Of a stretch of 25,863 bases of DNA, positions 1 through 9,500 are shown one piece after another. This DNA is from Hemicentrotus pulcherrimus. Taxonomy: Eukaryota; Echinodermata; Echinoidea; Camarodonta; Strongylocentrotidae. The stretch spans positions 32,913-58,775 of the forward strand of contig BEXV01002483.1 in assembly GCA_003118195.1 (NCBI GenBank). The letters are read 5' to 3'. Every line of letters starts with the position of its first letter. Position 1 is the first letter of the stretch. The position numbers were made by a program, and so were the translations under genes. The notes below the pieces were generated by a model. That model had not been told where the DNA came from, searched no databases, and saw only the letters and a program-made list of their open reading frames with translations.

Positions 1-135
1 CCTCAGGTAGACAAAGGAACATCCCTTCACTGCTATTATGTAAAAATGTGTAGAACAGGTGAATATGCATGTGACACCTGTTCTACATATTTTTACATAA
101 TACCAGTGAAGGGATGTTCCTTTGTCTATCTGAAG
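1..135. repeat. Long inverted repeat with 61-bp arms and 13-nt loop
   Basis: Bases 1-61 are the reverse complement of 75-135 with about four to five mismatches; the loop is 62-74. The structure may extend left of the window. A transcript from either strand would fold into one long hairpin. It may be a foldback MITE or a hairpin-RNA source; no family is recognised. Confidence 0.85.
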
Positions 136-1592
136 AACTGTATATTTTGTCCGCTTTCTTTGTCAGTCATGTTCATAGTGTCAGTCAACACTAATTTCTG
201 TAAAGACAACAGCACCTCTATACCTCAGAGAACCACTGACAGGCTTCTCTGCAGTATGTGGCATTGAGATTGAATACACAAGATATGCCCTTGACCAATG
301 CTGTCTACTTTATTTTACCCCTAGATGTATACATACAAATCTTGTCTTAAAATGTAATGTAACTCTCATATCTACCAGAATCTTGTATAAACCTGACAAC
401 AAATTTTCTTACTACCAGCATGTTTAAAGTAGAGTGACCCCATCTGATTTCAAAGTAAAGTTTTACATTTAAGAAAAGCACAATGAATGCTCAAAGAGCA
501 CTTATCACCATTGGTCCCCTACACTTGCAAGAAAAATACAGCTTCAGGTTACATGGATGATTGTAGGATGCTTACTTACAAAGTTTTGGTATTAATACAA
601 AGTTTTGGTACAGGGTCATGAATTTGGTTCAAATTAACATATTGGAAGCATTCGCGATTTTACAATATTCAATTATCGTTGTCAAGTTTAAAATCGAGGC
701 TAAAGTGATGAAACTGTAAATAATAAACTATTTATGTTGCATAGCTTCCTCTCAGGGCTGATATTACTTTAGCTTTAAAACAATGCTTCTTGACTACAAT
801 CGATCAATTTGCTATTCCTGTTTGGAAATTATAAATCGGAACTGTATATTCTGAGATTTTCATGGTCGCAGCTACAGTAAAATGGCAGTAGGTGCTATTT
901 CAAATATTAGAAATTTACTGGGAGCACCGGGAAATTTGTATTATTGAAATATCTTGAAAGCAGAAGTATTTTAAGGGCTTAAATTTCTGTTGCTTTTAAT
1001 ACATCCACAGAAGAAACTAAAAATATCAAGATTTAAAAAAAATTACTATCCATTAAATTTCCCAAAAGTTTGCATTACCTTTAATATCAATCACAATAAA
1101 ATATATATAACTATACTATCTTTCAAGGCCATGGACAAGGCGATAGATTTTGGTGATGAAAGCAACATGGTGCACATCAGGTATCAGTAAAACATCTGTT
1201 AATACAGAGCTCCACAATTACTTTGGGTCACAGGGAATCATGTGTGGGCCCATGTGCTCTGGTTCCTTGTACAGTCAAGCCCTGTTAGAGTAAGACCTGG
1301 AAAAGAGTTTACCTCTTGACCATGACATTACCTTCAAAGTACCAACAGTGGTCTTGCCTCTACCTTAACCTCCACAGCATCACACCCACAGGCCACGAGG
1401 CTGGTCGCTTCTATGGTATATGCTCTTGACAACCATTGCTCTGACAACCATTGCTCTAAAGTCAGCTTGCTACATAAACCACATTCCTATGGAGACTGCT
1501 GTAATGGCTCTACATGTCTCTATGATGATGTCAACTCAACACCACTGCATGGGTTTCTCTCAGCTCTAGTTGCTGTGGGGTAAAAAAAAACC
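136..1592. other. Non-coding AT-rich sequence downstream of the gene
   Basis: No open frame with coding character on either strand. It contains a 15-bp direct repeat (577-591 and 596-610) and a 16-bp tandem duplication near 1425-1458. GC is higher in 1200-1560, but stops occur in all frames. Confidence 0.55.
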
Positions 1593-1621
1593 AAGAGAGA
1601 GAGACACACACACAGAGAAAA

Positions 1622-1660
<39 letters not shown>

Positions 1661-1697
1661 AAACAGGGAAAGAGAGAGACAGAGAGAGAGAGGAGGG
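1593..1697. repeat. (GA)n microsatellite with CA interruption
   Basis: About 105 nt of nearly pure purine GA dinucleotides, interrupted by a short ACACAC block and a few AAA/GAC units. Confidence 0.95.
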
Positions 1698-2033
1698 AAT
1701 TTGGTGAATAGTTTCCTTCAGACCATGCATATTAGTCTTCTTGTATTACTCTATCCTAACATCTTACTCCACTTTCATGTCTCAAAATAGCTTCATTTTA
1801 ACATATATTTAGTCCCAGAATAAGTTTTATAACTGATGTAGCAAAAATGCAATCCCAAATGTTTCTTACTCAACTATAAAGACAATTTTAGATTTAAGTT
1901 TAAAAAGCATTAACCCTTGTCTAAAAGGTCACCTTTGAAGATAGCATTACAGAGCATATTTGTTTACATTTCCAAAATTTGATAATTAGTACAAAAAAAG
2001 TAGAAATAAAACAAAAATACAATAATATCATAC

Positions 2034-2085
2034 CTTCAGCCTAAGTGTGTTGGAAGCTCCTCTTATTCTTTGCGATTTTGTTGAC
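2034..2085 (-). other. Possible alternative 3' exon of the TTLL gene
   Basis: A 52-nt stretch bounded by a strong acceptor (tttattttcag) and a plausible donor (AAG|gtatga). Entered in phase 2, the same phase that exon 16 leaves, it reads STKSQRIRGASNTLRLK without a stop and exits in phase 0. It could be an alternative to exon 17 or an exon of another transcript. I found no convincing following exon in 1-2033. Confidence 0.3.
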
Positions 2086-3387
2086 CTGAAAATAAACGAA
2101 AATGTGTAAGATTCATATTGACAACTGAACCACACCTTGTTTGAACACACTTTACAGCAAAAACAAAAAAAATATTCAACACCTAAACCATGCAGTCTAC
2201 TACATGCATGCATGATAATAAAGCAGTGATTATGTTTTTTGCTATAATCCAACTCATAAATATTTTTAATTTAAAAATGTTAGATGAAGAAAAAATAACA
2301 TGTTTTCAATGTTAGTGAGGAAATAAAAAGAGTGCAGCTGACACAATTCAATTTCGTTGTTGCAACAAGAGATTGATCACCATTTAACCAGAATAGGAGG
2401 GTCCACTCTGATACAATCAAATAAATCAAATTAAAACAAATGACTCTCTCCTAATGGATTAAAATCTGATTTTATTTGTTTGTGTTGTACTACTTTGCAA
2501 AAGAAACAAAAATTGTGTTTTACAGCACATTTATTTAAATTTATTACACCTACAGTTGTAGTTGAAGGCAAAAACTATAGTAAGAGAGAGAGACATGATG
2601 TGCATTGTTCAGACTCTGCTTGGATGCATTACAAGGGGACTAAAAAGAATATATCTAGGGTTTATCTCTTTCTTTCTTTTTCTTCATTTTGTCCTCTGTT
2701 TTTCATGCTTGTCAGTAATAATATTATGTAAATGCATTAGTATGGATTGCATTCACCCTGAAAATTACATTGATCAGTTGTCTTACAAATCCCTCTGTGG
2801 CTGTCTGTGAGCAGTGTAAACTCCATTTATACAGGATACATTGATTGTAACATTTTACAAAAAAAACATGATGTAAGGAGATTAAAAAATACCCCAAAAG
2901 AACTAATAGAACAAAATTTAAAAAAAGAAAGAAAAATGCTTAAATCTTCTGAAAGACCTTCCCTTAAAAAAAAGGAAACCAGATAGACAGACATAGAGAA
3001 GCAGAGAACACAAAAAAAGAGAGATATATTTTGAGAAAGATATAAATAAAATTGCTGACAAAGTTGACTATTCAAAGACAATGTACTATAACGTTGAGTT
3101 AGGGTTAGGAAAAATTTTGAAAGTCAAACATCGCTGAATAAACATGGAAAACTAAAATTTGGTCATACACTCCTTTCCCGCTATGGTGGTGACTGAACAC
3201 TTCTCTGTAGGAGGTCACAAAATGACATCTTCCCCATAACACCCAAGTATAATTACAGCCCCAATGGAAAAGATACGTAGGAAATAGCTGGAAGTCAATG
3301 GAAGAAGTCATACAGCAATGTCTATATACTACTTTTTCTCACACACTTCTAACTACTAGCAAACTGCATTCTAATATATGCATGCTT
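2086..3387 (-). other. Probable 3'UTR and downstream sequence
   Basis: AT-rich sequence following the stop codon with no splice-bounded open frame apart from the candidate exon at 2034-2085. Short open frames on both strands here have low-complexity Phe/Ser/Cys composition and look accidental. Confidence 0.5.
2471..2545 (-). terminator. Candidate polyadenylation signals for the TTLL transcript
   Basis: Reading the minus strand, AATAAA hexamers lie at 2545-2540, 2535-2530 and 2476-2471, about 840-915 nt past the stop codon. No canonical AATAAA was seen closer to the stop. Such hexamers are common in AT-rich DNA, so this is weak evidence. Confidence 0.3.
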
Positions 3388-3550
3388 TTATGAATTAGTG
3401 TTAAAAGATGGGGATTTTTCTTTGGTAAAGTCAAATGACATACGTCTCTTGTGTTTGTCTTTGAGCAGGCCACTCAAGGTGCGATAAACCGGGGACTTGG
3501 GGTCCATGCGAGATAAATCCCAGACTTCTTCTTTGGTTAGTTGATCATTC
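3388..3550 (-). CDS. TTLL6: TTLL exon 17: terminal exon with stop codon
   Basis: Starts at the accag acceptor in phase 2, which exactly completes the Arg codon opened by exon 16. It encodes [37 protein letters not shown] and a short tail ending in TAA (3390-3388). The segment looks helical and amphipathic and is more ordered than exons 13-16, so it may be a short C-terminal interaction motif. The acceptor pyrimidine tract is weak; an alternative acceptor in the next 20 nt would not keep phase with exon 16. Confidence 0.82.
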
Positions 3551-6500
3551 CTGGTTATTACATTATTATTTCATTTATTTGTTAAAATTTTCAAATGTTA
3601 AAATTGAACAATAATAAGTCTAATACAGCCTCCACCAAACTCAATATGAAATGCAATATCTGATTAAAACAGCATCACAGAGAAAAAAGTGTGCAATAAG
3701 TACACTATTTCCAGTTAATTTGAATAACAAGACAGATTTATTTAGCTCTAATAGTTGTTAGTTGCCACTTAGTTCTATTATGCTATTAGCATAATAGAAC
3801 TAAGTGGCAACTAGTTCTATTAACTTAAAGAAAAGCCACTATTTCCATGTATTTCCCAGAAAACTGTCTGGGCAAGATAAGCAAAGTGGTTTTACAATTC
3901 CCTATCTTACAACACAGAAATAAGTGAGTACGTACTGTATAGGACCTTTGTTGTACACAGGCACTGATCTATCATCCCCATTTGCCACTCACTTACATGT
4001 TAAAGTATAAAACCACAGGTGTTTGCAAACCGCATCATATGGAAATCAGCCCTTATGATTTGTATCCAACAAAGTGTTATTAGTATTAGGAGTAAATTAG
4101 CCGCATAGTACAAACAAACAAATCAATTTTCCTTTCTAATAGATGTCCAACCTATGGAGTTCTGAGAGAAACAAAAAACAAACAACCATCTCATCATTTT
4201 GAACAAGCATTATGTTATGTGGTTAGTGTCCTGTGTCCTTATCAAGCTACCTGACAGATCATCAAAAGCTCAACACTCAACTAGTCACTTTTATCCAAAT
4301 TTCCCCCACTCTTTTAATTGGAAAACTATCTATTCTGAAGAACAGCACCCCCGTACGAACATCACAAGGAGACTACATGAAATCATGTCCTCACTTGCAT
4401 CACTGCTGAAGCATCAAACGCTTTTAGTGTGATTCTGCCGTGAAAAAGGTAAAGATATTGCATTTTTAACTGTTTCCTCAACAATAAAACATAATGGCCC
4501 CAAAAGGACACAATTAATGGGGTAGTTGTAATCTGTATAAACAGCTACAAAGTATTTTTTGTTAACTGAGGGAGCTAAAGCCTATATGTATGCTGGTATT
4601 AGATATTAGGGATTTGTATGGATGTAGCACAGCTTCTATCTGCTAGGTCATTCTTCAGAAGGTATTATAATTAGTATAGAAATGAGAGGAATGGGATATT
4701 GATGCTGCCAAACTCCTTATGGGACTCTTATACATTCTATGCTCCACCACCAGCACCAGCATGGCTCCTCTTGATCAGTTAGTACATTCACATTATGTGG
4801 GCTGCAGCCATTTACTCAATGCCAAAACATTCCATTTCTTAATATTTTGCTTGGTTTCAATTAGAAATTCACAACATTTCCACAGAAATTCTACTTTTTG
4901 TTCATAATCAAACAGGAGAATCCCAAAATTGACAACTACATAGAGAAAATATTATCATGCAAAATGCTGTACTTTGTAGTCATGCAGGTCAAAGTCTATG
5001 GGTGCTTCTTCAAGAAGTAGTAAGGTGGGACGTTTGGAGAGCGATTGGGTCTGGGTATTAAACAGATGATCAATTCATGTTGCCTACCTTAAATGACTAT
5101 GTGGATCCGGTGCACTGCTGATTGTGTCTCTGCTGATGGCTCCTCTAATGCTTCCTGCACTCCCCAGGTCTGGTCTCTGCACCACAGGAGCTGGACCAGA
5201 CACTACAGACAGATTGATCATTGCACCTGCAATGGAGTGAGAAAAAGGGCTTTGGGGCTTGAGGAGGTGCGATAGCTCAGTTGCTAGAGCAGTGGTCTCG
5301 TAATCCGGCAACCCGGATTCGAACCAAGTCGATGTGCTAGTACCCTTTGGTAAGGCATTAATCCTTATTACCAGGTCTCTCAGAGAGGACCTAAAGCCAT
5401 CGGTCCTCCGATTGCTTCGGTCCTCTGATTGCTTCGGTCCTCTGATTGCTTACTAACAAGCATTAATGCTTTAATACTTAGCAGTCAGGTAAAATAATCA
5501 CCCCCATATACTAGGGCTATTAGCTTCATATGTGTACATGATCTCTGATTTCTTCATCCTAAAAATGATTCCTACTTTTCAATGACTGTAAATATACTTG
5601 TTGGTTAATCTTTACATTTGTTCCTAGAAATAAGATTCCCAAACAGACAGACGGCCAAATAGTAATATTAAAAGCAGTAATGTCCGAAGCATGTCCATGT
5701 GAGATAGTCCATGACTTTAGATCTTCATTATGACGACCCTTGCATAACACCCATTCAATCCTTCTCTATCTTCAAGGACTACATCCTAGATGGATAATTT
5801 AGATTACTTGGTTGAAATTATTCAATGGCCCTTTAGGAGAGGTACAAGTTTTCCCTATCCTTACTACATGCTTCTGTACTGTCATTTTTTTGTGACAGCA
5901 TAATCAGTTCCTCAAAACTGTATCTAAACTGACTACCGGTATTGTTATCAGTCTTTTTTTGTCGGCTGTTTGACATCAGTCCTTATGTGAGTTTTTAAAG
6001 CAATTTTTGAAATGGGAACTAGGGATGACCTTTCAACTGTTTTTTTGTTCATTCCCGAGAGCTTTCTAAAGCTAATTTGCTCTTCATTCTCATGTTATGT
6101 CCCCTTGCCTCCTTACTGCTATCCCTTATGGGGTAGCTTTGTGAAACACAGTATGTAGCATTAGAACATGTGCAGAATGCAATTCTATTACATTAAGTAA
6201 GAACCACATTGTTAGGATATGCAGCTAGTAAATACATATAATACTTTAATATCACTATCATGTAACTGACTTTTCATTCAGATACATGTATGTCAAATTA
6301 AAACTTTTAATTCACTGTCAACATTACTTGATCTACTATACTACACCTTTTATATTACAGACATATCTTTTCACAACACCACATTCTTCAGAAGATTATG
6401 GTTTTTAGCACAGCAGACTGATTGACATGAGCAGACTCTTACCTGATGAAGTATTGGCACCTGTAGGTCCTACTTTGAGAAGGTTAGGGAAGTTATTATT

Positions 6501-9500
6501 GGCAGCATACAGGCCTGGAGGAGGCGTGGTGGTATTAAGGTTGTTACCTCCCCCTCCTCTCGTGTTCAACCGTACTTGCACTGTTCCTATTTAGTTCATT
6601 GAGAGATACCGTAAGAATGATTTTGTTTTGATTGATGGAAGAATACACCAACTATTACGACAAAGGTCCAAGCATTTCATTTAATAGAATTGCCTGTTTT
6701 TCCCCTGATGGAATTTCAAGTTTCCAAGATCATTAACACACTAAAAAGATCAGAAAACACCTTGCATGTTATAGCTGCAAGACATATTTTTCAGAATCAT
6801 GTCATTATAACTTTGTAATCCCATTAAATTATGTTAACAAAAATAGCAATAATAATAATAATAATAATAATAATATAGTTATATTTAGCAAGGGTAGTCT
6901 CATGAATATAAATAGCTTTCTCCTGGATGTCCTACAATCGTATCTCATTTTCTCAGCTTAAGTTGGTGCTATCTTCATAAAGCACTTAAGCATTTAAACT
7001 AGTTCTTATCAAATACCAATTTCCCTCACCTGAGTGAAGAGTGAAACATGTAGATTCATACCTAGTCTTAGGGAATTAGAGCCACAGTAGGAGGTCCTAG
7101 CCCCATACCCCATGCTTCACAGTCTAGTGACTTTAATACTCACGAGACTACTGCACCACTAAAGTTTGAAATTCAACCTAATCAAGCTAGCCTACCTAGG
7201 GGGAAGAACTAATAATCTTTATAAAATCATATTGAATGTACCTGTTTCTCTCTTTTGTCCATTATTTGCACTCAGTATCCTTCTTGAGTATCCTCCATCC
7301 ATGATCCTCCAATCTCCATGCCCCATGGCTGCAGCAGCAGCAGCAGCAGCTGCTGTAGAGTTCATATTGCCATGTCTACCACGTAAACTCTCATTGTCCA
7401 TAAGTGATAGATTCTGGAAGTCCTGTTCGGCAATCACCAAGTTATTGACAGTGTGCTGGGAGCCGGGTCCCTTGCGCGATGGGAACCGCTGCCGTTGACC
7501 AGAGAGGTTGGGAGCCATGCCCGCCCCATTGATCATTCCTGGTTGGTCTCCGTGTTGACTGAGGGTACGGATGTTGCGACCAGCGGACGTGTTGGGCCAG
7601 GGTATTCCCCCTGGAGGTTGGGGTTGGGTTTTGGCCATTTGGACATTGTAGTTTACAGTTTGTGTCTGGAAAAATAGTTGATATTAAAATTATTGGTTGG
7701 GTATCATACTATTAAATACAATCATTTCAGCTAATTTGCTACAAACACAATAGAAAAGTTTTAAAGTCTGCCATTTGGAGAGGATATTATTTGAACTTAG
7801 ACTTATTTCTATTTAAATATTCTAGGCAGACTATTTTCTTTTAATTTAAATAAAAAAATATTGATTGAGTATTGAATTCAACATTCGTAGATATATGCAA
7901 GAATATATGTCAAATAATACAATTGTAACACCATCTCTAGATGTATGTAACTAATGATAGGATGTTAACTCTGTTGAATTACATGAATTCATGTCCTGGC
8001 TCCAAATATGCTAGAGCGCCGTAATGGCAGCACAGCTAAGGCCAGGGTACTGATCTCCAAGTTTGTAAACGCTTAGTGATTGTAATAAGCGCTATATAAA
8101 AAATGAGTATTATTATTATATATAGACAATATGTTTTACATAATACTTTTCAAGAAGAAAAAAAAAAAATCACATTTACAAGAAACTTATCTGTGTACTG
8201 AAAACTTGGTTTTTGTTAAGATAAAAGCAAAAGCAACACATGTACAACATATTTTTTTTAAACAGGAAAAGAGGTTAGACAAACAAGGTATTAACATTCA
8301 ATAATAATAAAAAAGAATAGTAACTCAAGATAAATATGATTATTAGTATTTTAGCAAAACAGAAGAATATAATGCTTTTATATCAAACTTCAGAATGCAC
8401 AAGGGGTTACTTGATTATTCATCAGGGTTAGAAGTTGTCAATGAAACAAAAAACATAGATAAATTCAATACAATTTAGATATCATCCCATCATCCCATAA
8501 AGTGATAAATTAATTATAAACAAATACAAAATATGAAAAGCAAACAAAAATTAAAAGTGCAAGTCTGACTGGATATCACATGTTGGTGCAGTTATGACCT
8601 GGGGGAGAAGAGGGGAAAGAGGGGGGGGGGGGGGGATACATGGAAGGGGGTTTGTAGTTACAATGTAATAGTGATACATTAATTTGTATGAAATTATACA
8701 GCAAAACACAAATCGTTTTGAATGCCACTATGGGTTTGTGGAAAGGGGAAAGAATGTGATAACAGATAATGCATGTGCTGGTTTTCTTGGGTCTTCATGG
8801 AGTGCAGGATCTGTGCAAAATGTGTAAAATTGCACCAAACCACCACAATTATGTGCAAACTGGGCTACCAGAATAGCAAAGGTCACCTTTTCACTGAATG
8901 GTTGCACATTTGGTATACACCATGCAGGGTCATTGTGCCCCATCAGCTGTGATAAGGAATTACTTTGACTCAGACCCTGGCTCTGAAAATTCCTCGAGGT
9001 TGCAGAATACTACACAATCAAAATAGAGAGTGAGAAAGAAAAAGAGTAGAAATACGTGTCCCACCACATATTTTGCATCATCAATTAAAACCTGTGCGTG
9101 CAGATGTCATTCCGCCATGTCATGAAGGAAAATGAAAATAGCAATTGCTTGCTGCGAGTCAGAAAAGGCGTTAAAGAGAAGGTAGAGTTCTTGGCAGACT
9201 ATTGCATTGTGAAAGAAACGTTGTGGAATTGATCATCAACATGTAGCATATAAGTAATTATGTGTATTGCAAAGTTCTGGAATCATAAAAATGCCAAGAA
9301 ATTTTGCCCAGTCTTGGTACAGTTACAAACACTGTACACAGAAAGATGTATATGGGACTAAACGAACATGTGGCGAAAAAGTCTCTAATGATTTTATGAA
9401 GAGCCATGTTTTTCAGGAAACAAGTTTTATTTGATGTTCTTCCACACTTGCATATTACAATGATGACACTCACAAATTATTTTTCACCTTCTCCCAGAAC

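Noticed and set aside
1200..1560. Higher-GC stretch downstream of the gene as a coding exon
   Set aside because: All frames on both strands carry stops, and no acceptor/donor pair encloses an open segment of useful length.
4199..4432. Plus-strand 77-codon frame as a small gene
   Set aside because: No recognisable domain, typical intron base composition, and no supporting splice or start context.
5093..5275. Plus-strand frame opposite exon 16
   Set aside because: Antisense shadow of exon 16; the minus strand has matching splice sites and phase.
5266..5335. Functional tRNA gene
   Set aside because: A and B boxes are present, but acceptor and T stems do not pair and it continues into a SINE body.
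8728..8943. Minus-strand 71-codon frame as an extra TTLL exon in intron 13
   Set aside because: No acceptor/donor pair gives a phase compatible with the phase-0 neighbours, and composition is unlike the tail.
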